Below are positions 18,908 to 27,573 of a stretch of DNA of 64,000 bases, in pieces. Location: positions 62,001 to 126,000 of the forward strand of contig JAJFVK010000004.1 of NCBI GenBank assembly GCA_021371795.1. Direction: 5' to 3'. The stretch comes from Planctomycetaceae bacterium. Lineage in GTDB: Bacteria; Planctomycetota; Phycisphaerae; Sedimentisphaerales; UBA12454. Position 1 is the stretch's first letter. Each line of letters starts with the position of its first letter. Both the position numbers and the translations under genes were made by a program. Under the pieces are notes generated by a model. The model saw nothing but the letters and a program-made list of their open reading frames with translations. It searched no databases and was not told where the DNA came from.

Positions 18908-18978
18908 TGACAGGAAAAACGGTGCCAGGAGTCATTTTTTTGGTTTTCCTGTGTTTTCAATACTGAAAACACGGTTTT
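18908..18978. repeat. REP-like repeat (CGGTGYCAGGAGTC type), copy 1
   Basis: AAAAACGGTGCCAGGAGTC is followed by GTTTTCAATACTGAAAAC, a near-perfect palindrome. The same two-part unit recurs at 21815-21885 with GTTTTCAGTACTGAAAAC. The CGGTGTCAGGAGTC core is typical of repeats moved by REP-associated (Y1) transposases; none is encoded here. Confidence 0.7.
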
Positions 18979-18982
18979 TGAT

Positions 18983-19840
18983 TTATTTTATTGATGGCCC
19001 GAAAGCATTCCAGATAAGGCCGGGTTTGTTCCAGTTGCCGCTGCGATAGTCTGGATCGCGTGAGTTGTCCGAGTTTGTAGTTGCGTAATCGTATTTGACT
19101 CTCGCCGCGTGTCCATCGCAAAATACCATATGGCCGCCGTTGAGATGTCTTCTGGCAAACCGTTTCCAGTCGCCGCGATGCCTGCCGAGTAACGGCCGTG
19201 TTTTGTAATAATCGTAATCTTTTTTATTAAGCTCTTCACTTGTCGTTCGCATTTCGAGCATTAGTACGGTCTGGCCGGATGATTTAATATTTACGAGTTT
19301 GACATTTTCGATATCATCTTTTGTACTCACCGTCGGGCCGTTATTTAATTCCGAATTCCAAACATAACAGAAGAACAGTTGATATTCATAATTTGCGCTG
19401 CTGTCATAAAAAATCACAGCGTCTTTTGTAAAGCCCTGTGGATATTTTGCGGCCGGGTCAACGAAAATAGAATCCTTATTTGGCGGCAGGGGGACGGTTG
19501 CTTTATTTGCTATCGCCGCTTCACTGATTTGTCGATATGATTGCTGGCCAAGCATTTTCGGAATTGAGTTTGCCCACCAGTCGTCGTTTTTAAAAACCGA
19601 ACCTAAGTTTTCATCCTTGTTTCCTTCCCACGGCAGAACTCCGTTATTTTGTTCAGCGAACGCAATCGCTCCTATTCCCCACTGCCGCATATTCGACATA
19701 CTTTTCAGCGCGGTTGCCAATGCTCTTGCTTTACTCATCGCCGGCATTATCACCGCCAGCAGAACCGCGATAATTGAAATTACCACAAGAAGTTCAACAA
19801 GTGTGAATGCGTGATGTGAAATATTTTTTTTATCTCTCAT
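18983..19840 (-). CDS. type II secretion-like pseudopilin with DGH motif
   Basis: A 285-residue prepilin. After a short basic leader, FTLVELLVVISIIAVLLAVI is the prepilin peptidase site plus hydrophobic N-terminal helix. The head ends with GGHMVFCDGHAARVKYD, the short His-x-Asp-Gly-His pattern of planctomycete pseudopilin-like proteins. It is the last gene of a minus-strand trio after an LTD-PEP-CTERM and an LTD-dockerin protein. AGGA six bases before ATG 19840 sets the start. Confidence 0.82.
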   Translation of the reverse strand: MRDKKNISHHAFTLVELLVVISIIAVLLAVIMPAMSKARALATALKSMSNMRQWGIGAIAFAEQNNGVLPWEGNKDENLGSVFKNDDWWANSIPKMLGQQSYRQISEAAIANKATVPLPPNKDSIFVDPAAKYPQGFTKDAVIFYDSSANYEYQLFFCYVWNSELNNGPTVSTKDDIENVKLVNIKSSGQTVLMLEMRTTSEELNKKDYDYYKTRPLLGRHRGDWKRFARRHLNGGHMVFCDGHAARVKYDYATTNSDNSRDPDYRSGNWNKPGLIWNAFGPSIK

Positions 19841-19932
19841 ATTAATCCTGTCATAGTTCATTTTAAAATAGACCTGTATGCCATTCCGAAGAGCAGCATA
19901 CAGGTTGCAAAATTAGAAAATTAAAGTATCGT

Positions 19933-21024
19933 TTATTGCAGCCAGGGCTTTGAACAGGATGAATCCGCAGGGTTGATGCAATCCATCCAGTTTTCAGCGA
20001 ATTGTGCAAAATCTTTAAAGTTCACATAACAATCATTATTTACATCGAAATAATTTTTGAATCCCATCGCAATCGCACCCGCACAATCGGCAGGCGGGTT
20101 GTACCATGCACGAATAACAGAAAAATCCTGTATGCTTTCGGAACTGTTCCATCTGTTCGGCAAACCAAATGAGCTTGTGTCTGCATCGACGAAGTTCGCA
20201 CCTGTTATCGCAGATGAAGGATTCGTTTCGATTCTTGCTGCTTCTTTTGAATTAACTCCGCCGCCTCCCCAGTATTCAGTTCCGAGGTTTTCGCCAACAG
20301 GCCCCCAAACAAGGTCGCCTTGTGCGTCGTTGATTTGTGCCTGCCATGCGTCATTTCCACAGCCCCAGTCACATTGAGAATGATTCAAAACATTGTGTAC
20401 GGACGTAATTAGCGGTGTTGATGAAGCGTCTTCTGTTTTTGTGCTGACGTTTATCCACCAGTCGTTTGCGTCCGGATCGAAACTTGTATCGGTGTTCAAA
20501 TTAATAATCGCATCGCCCGTGCTTGGTCCGACATTATACGTTCTGTTCTGATTATCTTTATCAACGTAGATATAAGATTCATCAACGATGGTGATAATCG
20601 TGCCTGCTCGCAGATTGCTCCATACTGAACTTTGCGAGAACTGTAAAATTCCCTGCTCGACATTTCCGTTGCCGTACCATATATCTGTTCCGTCTGCTTC
20701 ATCGGCTTCGAGTGTATCGGTTTCTGCCCAGCTAATTTGCCAGCCGCGAATATCAAGATGGTCCTGCGTTACAACGAATTCAAGCCAGTCTCCGCCGTTG
20801 CCCTGAATTCTGCCGTTGAGCAGTGTGCCGGTCATTTTGTCCGAGTGCAAACCATCGGCCATTTCCTGAAAGTACGCATCAACGTTTGTAGAATCTGCAT
20901 ATAAATCTGTTTTGAGATATTTTTCAGAACCGACCGCGTTGAATTCGTTCAGGACAAGTTCGCCCGCAGCAAAAACATTTACTGCTGCTGTAAGAATTAC
21001 GAGTGTAATCAAAACTTTTTTCAT
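19933..21024 (-). CDS. secreted lamin-tail-like protein with dockerin repeat
   Basis: A 363-residue exported protein with a signal peptide (LVILTAAVNVFAAG). LVLNEFNAVG starts a lamin-tail (LTD)-like beta domain. At the C-terminus DVNNDCYVNFKDFAQFAENW is a calcium-binding, dockerin type I-like repeat, followed by a short Cys-containing tail. Such single dockerin-like repeats are frequent in planctomycete surface proteins and need not imply a cellulosome. GAAAGG lies upstream of ATG 21024. It sits between the PEP-CTERM protein (28 bases away) and the pseudopilin gene. Confidence 0.75.
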   Translation of the reverse strand: MKKVLITLVILTAAVNVFAAGELVLNEFNAVGSEKYLKTDLYADSTNVDAYFQEMADGLHSDKMTGTLLNGRIQGNGGDWLEFVVTQDHLDIRGWQISWAETDTLEADEADGTDIWYGNGNVEQGILQFSQSSVWSNLRAGTIITIVDESYIYVDKDNQNRTYNVGPSTGDAIINLNTDTSFDPDANDWWINVSTKTEDASSTPLITSVHNVLNHSQCDWGCGNDAWQAQINDAQGDLVWGPVGENLGTEYWGGGGVNSKEAARIETNPSSAITGANFVDADTSSFGLPNRWNSSESIQDFSVIRAWYNPPADCAGAIAMGFKNYFDVNNDCYVNFKDFAQFAENWMDCINPADSSCSKPWLQ

Positions 21025-21051
21025 CTTACTGCCTTTCAATTCGCTGTATGA

Positions 21052-21681
21052 TTATCTTTTTCTGAATCTTAAAATCATGGTTGCGGCACTGAGGATGAAG
21101 ATTGTTGCAGGTTCCGGAATGGTGTAATTATTGTATCCCGGATTACCTATATCGCCGCTAGTACTTGCCCATGAACCATTATTACCGACTGAAGACAAAA
21201 CCCAACTGCTTGAAGCCGTTGTCGATGCGAAATCTGCCTGTGGTATTGTGCAGCTTTTGTTTTCTGTGCGGGGGCCTTTGCCAGCGGCATCACTAAAAAT
21301 AAGTAAATCGATTTCAGCTTCGGAGGCATCGTAAAGATGAATTTCATCAGCTCTGCCGAGATTGCTGTTAGTGTTGCTGCCGAGAATTTTCACGCTTGCC
21401 GACAGTCCCCATGCGGTTCTGAAGGCACTTGCATCGGCATCTGTCAATATTACCGATTCGCCCGGTGCGATTATTCCGAATATGCTCAAGTCAAGGTCGC
21501 CGGCGGCGGCATCGGAATCGCTATAACTCCAGCCGGTCATATCGATTGCTGTGCTGCCGAGATTTGTGAATTCCACAAACTCTCCATTTGTACCTTTGTA
21601 CATCCATTCGGTAATCTGAATTGTTGTTGCCATTGAGTTAACCGCCAGAACAAGAACTAACAAACTTACTAACTTCTTCAT
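21052..21681 (-). CDS. lamin-tail-domain protein with PEP-CTERM anchor
   Basis: A 209-residue exported protein with a signal peptide ending near SMA, then an LTD domain (IQITEWMYKGTNGEFVEFTN, GWSYSD, GESVILTDA). The C-terminus IPEPATIFILSAATMILRF followed by RKR is a complete PEP-CTERM sorting signal, recognised by an exosortase that is not in this window. GGAG nine bases before ATG 21681 sets the start. It is first in the trio with the dockerin and pseudopilin genes. Confidence 0.85.
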   Translation of the reverse strand: MKKLVSLLVLVLAVNSMATTIQITEWMYKGTNGEFVEFTNLGSTAIDMTGWSYSDSDAAAGDLDLSIFGIIAPGESVILTDADASAFRTAWGLSASVKILGSNTNSNLGRADEIHLYDASEAEIDLLIFSDAAGKGPRTENKSCTIPQADFASTTASSSWVLSSVGNNGSWASTSGDIGNPGYNNYTIPEPATIFILSAATMILRFRKR

Positions 21682-21814
21682 GTTTTCTTTCTCCAAAAAA
21701 TTGTTCATAAATCATTTCTTCAACATCTGGCTGGTATAATATAGATAGGATGTTAGGGTTTTATGGGAAGGTAGTTAAATATTGGTAAATTTAATGTAAT
21801 GTTTTTGTTAGGGG

Positions 21815-21885
21815 AAAAACGGTGTCAGGAGTCATTTCTTTAGTTTTCTGCGTTTTCAGTACTGAAAACAGGGTTTTTAACATAT
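21815..21885. repeat. REP-like repeat, copy 2
   Basis: AAAAACGGTGTCAGGAGTC plus the perfect palindrome GTTTTCAGTACTGAAAAC, in the same order and spacing as the copy at 18908. Confidence 0.7.
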
Positions 21886-21920
21886 TTGTCAGGTTTTCAT
21901 AAATTTTTTAAACTTTTCTA

Positions 21921-21957
21921 TTGACAAAATTCGATAAGTGTATTAGTTAAGTAATAC
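21921..21957 (+). promoter_or_regulatory. promoter and operator of the GntR-ABC operon
   Basis: TTGACA at 21921-21926 is a good -35. The inverted repeat GTATTA-gttaag-TAATAC (21940-21957) overlaps the expected -10 position, as in autoregulated YtrA-type operons. Binding by the adjacent GntR protein is inferred. Confidence 0.6.
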
Positions 21958-21981
21958 AGTAATACAAAAGGATTAAATTTC

Positions 21982-22386
21982 ATGTTATTGGAAATAGATC
22001 ATCATAGCGGCGTACCGATTTACCAGCAGGTAGTCCGCCAAATCCGTCAGCAGATTATGACTGGCGACCTGAAAGAGGGCGACCAACTCGAAACCGTCCG
22101 CGAACTTGCCACACGGCTGAAAGTCAATCCTATGACTATCAGCAAGGCTTACTCACTCCTCGAAACGCAGGGTCTCGTCGAAAGACGACGGGGCATCGGG
22201 CTTTTTGCAGCCAAAATTAAGGATGAGAACAGGGAACAAATCAAAGACCAGATGCTCGAGAGCATTATGAACAAAGCCGCAGTTACCGCTATCCAGCTTG
22301 GCTTGTCCGAAGAACAGGCCGCAGAATATTTCAAAAAACAATTCCGTCAGTTCAACTCCGCCAATGAAGGGGATAAAAATGAATAA
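21982..22386 (+). CDS. GntR-family regulator, YtrA type
   Basis: A 134-residue repressor. The winged HTH spans about 10-75 (PIYQQVVRQIRQQIMTGDL, then MTISKAYSLLETQGLVERRRG). The short C-terminal helical part is typical of the YtrA subfamily, which lacks a ligand domain and controls adjacent ABC transporters. It overlaps the ABC ATPase gene by eight bases. The inverted repeat at 21940 is the likely operator. Confidence 0.88.
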   Translation: MLLEIDHHSGVPIYQQVVRQIRQQIMTGDLKEGDQLETVRELATRLKVNPMTISKAYSLLETQGLVERRRGIGLFAAKIKDENREQIKDQMLESIMNKAAVTAIQLGLSEEQAAEYFKKQFRQFNSANEGDKNE

Positions 22387-23269
22387 CGAAAATATCATTG
22401 TTCAAATACGCAGCCTTTCCAAACGGTTCGGAAAAATTAATGCACTCGACAACATCAACCTCGATATTTCTCGCGGTCAAATCATCGGACTGCTCGGCGC
22501 AAACGGCTGTGGGAAAAGTACTCTGCTTCGACATATCATAGGTTTGTATCTTGCCGATGCAGGCACGTGCGAAACTTTTGGAACTGACGCCGCAAAACTT
22601 TCTCCCATTGAACTCGGAAAAATCGGATACGTCCATCAGGAAGGCGAGCTTCTCGGCTGGATGACTTCAGAACAATTGATTCGATATGTCAGCGCTTATT
22701 ACAAAAACTGGAATCATCAACTTGAAGAAAAATTCGTTGCCGACTTTGAAATTCCGCTGGATAAAAGAGTTGCTTCATTGTCGCCCGGCCAGCGTCAGCA
22801 GCTTGCGATATTACTCGCGATTGGTTTCGATCCTGAATTATTAATTCTCGATGAACCCGCATCCGCTCTCGACCCGCTGGCAAGAGGCCGGTTTCTTGAT
22901 TTGTTATTGCATTTGATTCAGGATGGAAACAGAACGATAATAATTTCCTCGCATATTTTAAGCGATGTCGAAAAAGTTATCGACCATACAATCATTATGC
23001 AGAAAGGGCAAATTATTCGTGATTGCAGTTTCGATAGTTTGCGCGAAGAGTTCCTGAAATTCACGCTTATATCTTTGAATGGTTCTCTGCCGAGCCAATT
23101 GCCTTTTAAAAATGTCATACAATGCGAACGAAACGGTAACAAAGCCGTAATAATTGTGCAGGATAATACGGAAGAACAACTGCGTAGTGCTGCAAAAAAT
23201 ATTAACTGTGAAATAGAAATCAAAACACTGCCTTTGGATGATTTATATAAAATCGTAGTTTGCGGATAA
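22379..23269 (+). CDS. ABC transporter ATP-binding protein
   Basis: A 296-residue ABC ATPase. Walker A is GANGCGKST near 39-47, the signature reads LSPGQRQQ instead of LSGGQ, and Walker B with the Glu is LLILDEPAS; the switch His is in IISSHIL. Start ATG 22379 has GGGG upstream and lies inside the end of the regulator gene. It pairs with the permease that follows, as in YtrB/BcrA-type systems that respond to envelope stress or antibiotics; the substrate is unknown. Confidence 0.88.
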   Translation: MNNENIIVQIRSLSKRFGKINALDNINLDISRGQIIGLLGANGCGKSTLLRHIIGLYLADAGTCETFGTDAAKLSPIELGKIGYVHQEGELLGWMTSEQLIRYVSAYYKNWNHQLEEKFVADFEIPLDKRVASLSPGQRQQLAILLAIGFDPELLILDEPASALDPLARGRFLDLLLHLIQDGNRTIIISSHILSDVEKVIDHTIIMQKGQIIRDCSFDSLREEFLKFTLISLNGSLPSQLPFKNVIQCERNGNKAVIIVQDNTEEQLRSAAKNINCEIEIKTLPLDDLYKIVVCG

Positions 23270-23283
23270 CGAAGGATTTTACT

Positions 23284-24669
23284 ATGTCGATTTTAGCGAT
23301 TAATTTGAAACATCTGTATCAACGGATACACGTTCGCCTGCTTTGGCTCGGCTTTATTGGTTCGCTTGTTCCAATTATTATATTTGCAATCAAGGGCGGC
23401 ACAGGCATATTTGAAGGCGTTCTCATCTGGTGTTATCTCTTCGGATTGTTTACAGCTTCAATACCGGTTGAGATAATTACAAAACCTTTCGCGTTTTGTC
23501 TACCCGGCCATCATAAAATTCCGGTGAAGTATTTGTTTTCCATTTGCTTTGCTGTGGAATTTTTGTTTCTGATAATTTTTCTGTTTTACCCCGCCCCCAA
23601 TTTTGCAGATATATTAACGACAGCGTTTTCTATGACTATGGCCGGTACAATGTTATATTGGCTCGGCGCATGGGTTGTATTCCGCTTTCCGAGTTGGACT
23701 GCTACAATTGGATTTATAGGTTTGTCCGGCTTGTCGCGAGAATTTAATATTCCGGAAATTATTAAGTATATTATTGTAAAAGAATGGCTGGCTATTATTT
23801 TTGCCGGCGTTTTCGTCAATGTTCTGGCGTATCTGCATTGGAATAAAAATGACATCGCAAGAAAATATTGCGGCAGATTCTGGCTTAGCTTCTTTGATGC
23901 GTGGAACAAGCAAAGAATAAAAATTTATACTGAAAGCAAAATTGCCGCAAAAAAAGATAACTGGAAAATCTCTCCTGCGTTGGAAGCATTTTTTATTAAA
24001 CGAATTACGAATGCCGGCCCTAACTTTGAACGATATATCTGGGGCAGTTTATATCAAGCCTTCGCTCTTTTTTTCTCGCAGAGAAAATGGGGTGCGATTT
24101 CTTTTGTTATTACCATGTCGATATGGTTGGGGATATGTTATATGTCTCGCGGCATAGGCAATATATTATTTGTAATACCGGGAATAATTATGATCCAAGC
24201 GTACCTGCCAATTCATTCGCCGATGCTTATTAATGGCGGCAGAAGAGAAAGGTTCTGGGCGTTATTTGTGGTAATAGTCGCCGATACAATACTTATTATG
24301 CTTTTAACTTCCGGTTTGGCTTTATTAACGAAATTGATTGCTCCGATTATGCCGGCACTTACCGTGTCAAATGAGGTGGTACGATTTAATCCATTGGATA
24401 TAAGGTTATTTTTTATTCCTCTGTTTATAATACCGCTTATGATGGCTCTCCGTTTACTATTGCACAAAATACCGGTGCTTATGATGTTTACGGCAATAAT
24501 TGTTTTCACGGCAGTTTGGGCAGCGACAATGGCCTTTTTCACGGCTACACGCAAAAATATTACGCTGCCGTATGTAAATCCTTTATCGATAATATGTTTG
24601 ATAGTTATCGCTTGGTTAATATTTGTAGTGGTATTACGCCGTGTTTGCTTAAAGCGAAATTTAATATAA
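23284..24669 (+). CDS. ABC-2-like membrane permease
   Basis: A 461-residue integral membrane protein with about ten to twelve predicted helices in two groups separated by a charged loop (about 195-255). No conserved motif identifies the substrate. AAGGA seven bases before ATG 23284 sets the start, 14 bases after the ATPase stop. Context makes it the membrane partner of the GntR-linked ATPase. Confidence 0.75.
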   Translation: MSILAINLKHLYQRIHVRLLWLGFIGSLVPIIIFAIKGGTGIFEGVLIWCYLFGLFTASIPVEIITKPFAFCLPGHHKIPVKYLFSICFAVEFLFLIIFLFYPAPNFADILTTAFSMTMAGTMLYWLGAWVVFRFPSWTATIGFIGLSGLSREFNIPEIIKYIIVKEWLAIIFAGVFVNVLAYLHWNKNDIARKYCGRFWLSFFDAWNKQRIKIYTESKIAAKKDNWKISPALEAFFIKRITNAGPNFERYIWGSLYQAFALFFSQRKWGAISFVITMSIWLGICYMSRGIGNILFVIPGIIMIQAYLPIHSPMLINGGRRERFWALFVVIVADTILIMLLTSGLALLTKLIAPIMPALTVSNEVVRFNPLDIRLFFIPLFIIPLMMALRLLLHKIPVLMMFTAIIVFTAVWAATMAFFTATRKNITLPYVNPLSIICLIVIAWLIFVVVLRRVCLKRNLI

Positions 24670-24738
24670 ATTTTATGTAACAAAATCAAGTTTATTGGAT
24701 ATATTATTATAGACAACTTTTTTATTAAGGAGCTAAAA

Positions 24739-25680
24739 ATGAAAAGAGTGATTTCGGTATTAAGTGTGGTGATTCTGCTGGCAACAGTTTGCTCTGCGGC
24801 AGATAAGGTGGACCTGAAACTTCGTCTAAAGGCAGGGGACTCCCACGAAATGAAGATAACCCAGGTACAGGACATGTCCCAGACAATGAACGGGTCGGAA
24901 TTCAAAATGAAGCAAACGCAGGAAATGGTTCTGGGCCTCGATTGCGTCGGTGTTGATGCCAACGGCAATATGAATGTCAAAATGTCATACAAATCTATGA
25001 AAATGAGTATGGAAGGCCCGATGGGCAAAATGGAGTTCGACTCGACAAAGCCTAAATCAGCCGACGCCAACACCCCGCCGCACGAAAAAATGATGGCTGA
25101 TATGTTCGCAGCTATGGTCGGCAGTGAATTCCAAATGAAAATCAAACCAACCGGCGAAACATCTGATATCCGTGGCCTGTCGGAGATGATGAAAAAAATA
25201 AAAGGCGATGCTAACTCGCAGCCGATGGGCGATATTATCAGCAAGATGTTCAATGAAGATCAGGTCAAGGAACTTACCGGCAATATGATGAATATGTATC
25301 CTGCCGAGCCGGTCGCGATTGGCGATAGCTGGTACGATACAAAGAGTATGAATTTTATGATGCCGATTGATATCGATACTACTTATATGCTCAAGGGCGT
25401 TAAGGACGGCATCGCGACGATTGATATGGTATCGAAAATGGATATGGGCGACTCTTCCAAGCCGATAGTGATTGACCCGAACAATAAGATGTCAATGCAG
25501 CTTGCCGGCACAATCAACGGTACAAGCGAAGTCGATGTAAAAACCGGTATGACAAAGAAAACTGATATGACGATGAACTTTTCAGGTATGATGAAAATGG
25601 AACCTAATCAGGATATGCCGCAGGGTATGACAATGCCGATGTCGATTAAAGCAACAGCGACTGTAGAATTGACAAAATGA
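24739..25680 (+). CDS. secreted Met-rich DUF6263-like protein
   Basis: A 313-residue protein with a signal peptide (VVILLATVCSAAD). The body has beta-rich segments of the DUF6263 kind: YPAEPVAIGDSWYDT near 200 and a C-terminal GTSEVDVKTGMTKKTDM stretch. Methionine is extreme, about 44 of 313 residues, spread over the whole chain. This could reflect copper or oxidant handling, but that is speculation. AAGGAG lies before ATG 24739. The gene is single and is followed by a terminator. Confidence 0.65.
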   Translation: MKRVISVLSVVILLATVCSAADKVDLKLRLKAGDSHEMKITQVQDMSQTMNGSEFKMKQTQEMVLGLDCVGVDANGNMNVKMSYKSMKMSMEGPMGKMEFDSTKPKSADANTPPHEKMMADMFAAMVGSEFQMKIKPTGETSDIRGLSEMMKKIKGDANSQPMGDIISKMFNEDQVKELTGNMMNMYPAEPVAIGDSWYDTKSMNFMMPIDIDTTYMLKGVKDGIATIDMVSKMDMGDSSKPIVIDPNNKMSMQLAGTINGTSEVDVKTGMTKKTDMTMNFSGMMKMEPNQDMPQGMTMPMSIKATATVELTK

Positions 25681-25683
25681 CAT

Positions 25684-25722
25684 TTTTGTCATTGCGAGCC
25701 TTTTGGCGAAGCAATCTCTTTT
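25684..25722. repeat. TCATTGCGAGCC...GCAATCTC repeat
   Basis: TCATTGCGAGCC, then GGCGAAGCAATCTC: a widespread type of intergenic repeat, here directly after the DUF6263 gene. Confidence 0.5.
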
Positions 25723-25732
25723 GCGCAAACAA

Positions 25733-25770
25733 AAACGGCCTTTGGAAATTCCTAAAGGCCGTTTCATTTT
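25733..25770. terminator. bidirectional terminator
   Basis: AAACGGCCTTT pairs with AAAGGCCGTTT, with A and T runs outside. It lies between convergent genes ending at 25680 and 25787. Confidence 0.8.
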
Positions 25771-25786
25771 TTAGAAAGCAAAGGTG

Positions 25787-25876
25787 TTATTTTTTCTTCT
25801 TTGCGACTTTTTTCTTTGCAACTTTCTTTTTAGCGACTTTCTTTTTTCCGCATCCGCAACTTCCGCATGCACACAT
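25787..25876 (-). CDS. 29-residue Cys-cluster/Lys-repeat protein
   Basis: A very short gene: Met, then CACGSCGCG, then four repeats of the KKKVA/KKKK type to the stop. AAAGGA seven bases before ATG 25876 is a good ribosome site, and an A-rich Lys array with no stop would be unlikely by chance. The basic tail resembles the Lys/Ala tails of histone-H1-like proteins, so nucleic acid binding is plausible. The CxCxxCxC head could hold a metal or be redox active. A terminator lies downstream. No function can be assigned. Confidence 0.7.
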   Translation of the reverse strand: MCACGSCGCGKKKVAKKKVAKKKVAKKKK

Positions 25877-25899
25877 AGTAAATCCTTTCATAAAAAAAT

Positions 25900-25930
25900 G
25901 TGTCATCCCCGCGAAAGCGGGGAACTATTT
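25900..25930. repeat. TCATCCCCGCGAAAGCGGGGA repeat
   Basis: CCCCGC-gaaa-GCGGGG hairpin with a TCAT head, of the same kind as 5118 and 41217. It lies just upstream of the 29-residue gene. Confidence 0.6.
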
Positions 25931-25979
25931 CTTTATTATCGGCCTTTATGCAAAAAATCTTTGAAAATTCTGGACATTT

Positions 25980-26831
25980 TTATAGTTCGAACTTATAGCT
26001 CAACAGTTTATAGATTAGTTTTGCGGTCAAAAAGTCAGAGCCTTTGTTGGTTGGATTCGGGCAAAGCTCGACGATATCGAACCCAACGACGTTTTTCTTT
26101 GTCATCAGCAGCCGCAGGAATTTCATAACCTGATACCATCCCAAACCGCCCGGCTCCGGCGTGCCTGTTGACGGCAGTATCGATGGGTCGAACGCATCGA
26201 GGTCGATAGTCAGATACACGTTTTTCGTCAGCATATTCAGACATTTGTTGAACCATTTGTCATTGTCATAAATATCCTGTGCGAGGAAAACGTTCTTTTG
26301 CTTCATCGCTTTTGCTTCTTCGACAGCACCGCTTCTGATTCCAACCTGAACTATAGGCGCGATTTCACGAGCGCGAGCCATTACGCATGCGTGATTGTAT
26401 TTTGTGCCGTGATACTCTTCGCGAAGGTCTGCGTGCGCATCGAACTGAATCACTGAAACATCTTTGAATGATTCGACGTGCGCCTGAATTGATGCTGCGC
26501 TGATTGAATGTTCGCCGCCGAGTGTTACGACATATTTTTTGTTTTGAATGTGCGTGAGCGTTCTTGCTTTCAGCTCGGCAACCATTTTGTCAGCGGATTT
26601 TTTTTCTTTGATTGGTTTGTCTGTGAAGATTCCCTGCTTGTAAACTTCCGAATCGGTTTCGATGTCGTAGGTTTCCATATTCGCCGATGCTTCGAGAATC
26701 GCGCCCGGCCCTTTGTCTGCGCCTTTAATCCACGTGCTTGTCGCGTCGAACGGTGCCGGCAGAACGACTATTTTCGCGTCTTTATAATTTGAGTATTCTT
26801 TTGGCAGGTCGCCGAAATTATATTTCTTCAT
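25980..26831 (-). CDS. speB: agmatinase
   Basis: A 283-residue ureohydrolase. The manganese ligands are in GGEHS (near 105), DAHADLREEYHGT (near 129) and LDAFDPSILPSTGTPEPGG (near 205), the last being characteristic of agmatinases over arginases. It hydrolyses agmatine to putrescine and urea. The neighbour upstream on the same strand is pdaD, which makes agmatine, so the pair forms a complete arginine-to-putrescine route. GGAG six bases before ATG 26831. Confidence 0.92.
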   Translation of the reverse strand: MKKYNFGDLPKEYSNYKDAKIVVLPAPFDATSTWIKGADKGPGAILEASANMETYDIETDSEVYKQGIFTDKPIKEKKSADKMVAELKARTLTHIQNKKYVVTLGGEHSISAASIQAHVESFKDVSVIQFDAHADLREEYHGTKYNHACVMARAREIAPIVQVGIRSGAVEEAKAMKQKNVFLAQDIYDNDKWFNKCLNMLTKNVYLTIDLDAFDPSILPSTGTPEPGGLGWYQVMKFLRLLMTKKNVVGFDIVELCPNPTNKGSDFLTAKLIYKLLSYKFEL

Positions 26832-26853
26832 TTATTTCTCCGAAATATTGTTG

Positions 26854-26998
26854 CCACTAAGACACAAAGGCACCAAGTCATTTAAAATTTAAGATTGAAG
26901 AATGAAGATTTAAGGAACGCCTTCGGCGAGATATTTACAACAATCTTCAATCTACAATATTCAATCTTCAATTTATTCGTGTCTTGGTGTCTTTGTGG
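26854..26998. repeat. composite inverted repeat between speB and pdaD
   Basis: Outer arms are GCCACTAAGACACAAAGGCA... and ...CTTGGTGTCTTTGTGGC. Inside are AAGATTGAAGAATGAAG and inverted CAATCTTCAATC repeats and a GCCTTCGGC hairpin. It separates the two polyamine genes. Confidence 0.6.
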
Positions 26999-27009
26999 CT
27001 ATTTGTTGA

Positions 27010-27573
27010 TTACTCAAATATGAACATAGCGATTGCTACTGTTGTTGTCCAAAGGCCTTTTTGTCCTCTGGCTGCCTGTGTGCAGTTCGATGTTCTGATG
27101 AACAGTCCGCTGGATTTGTATGCCTGTTCTTTTTCGCTCCAGGCTTTGTTTGGGTCAACTTCCATACCCAAAGTCGTACCGAGCATTTCGGCCGCCAAGT
27201 CTTCAGCCATATCGCCGGCCTGTTGTTCGTTCATACCGTGGCCGTGAACTTCGCTCAAGTAACCCCAGTTATTCTTATCTTTTGGAGCGGCTATACCAAT
27301 TGAGGTTGCGACTAATCTGCCGTGTTCGTTTGTATCGCATCTTGCCATAACGCAAAACGCGATTGAACCAGGCACAAGTTCTTTCAGGCCTGAATCCTTA
27401 CTGATAATTTTGCATTTTGGCGGCAGAATTGACGAAACCTGAACAAGGTTCTGGTTCGCAACGCCCGCATCTCGCAGCGCTTCCTCGAAGGATTTAAGTT
27501 GATATCTGTGTCGTCCGACACCTTTGGTTAAGAAAATTCGTTTCGCTACAAGAGCATTTACAATACTTGGCAT
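27010..27573 (-). CDS. pdaD: pyruvoyl-dependent arginine decarboxylase
   Basis: A 187-residue PdaD-family proenzyme. NLVQVSSILPPKC near 42-54 holds the Ser-Ser site where self-cleavage makes the pyruvoyl group, and GRLVATSIGIA follows as in the family. It decarboxylates arginine to agmatine. This type is best known from archaea and occurs in Chlamydiae and some Planctomycetota. It lies upstream of speB, separated by a 180-base repeat region. Confidence 0.92.
   Translation of the reverse strand: MPSIVNALVAKRIFLTKGVGRHRYQLKSFEEALRDAGVANQNLVQVSSILPPKCKIISKDSGLKELVPGSIAFCVMARCDTNEHGRLVATSIGIAAPKDKNNWGYLSEVHGHGMNEQQAGDMAEDLAAEMLGTTLGMEVDPNKAWSEKEQAYKSSGLFIRTSNCTQAARGQKGLWTTTVAIAMFIFE

Noticed and set aside
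24213-25253. minus-strand 346-codon open frame
   Set aside because: It covers parts of the permease and DUF6263 genes on the other strand and has low-complexity Ile/Ser/Thr composition; a shadow.
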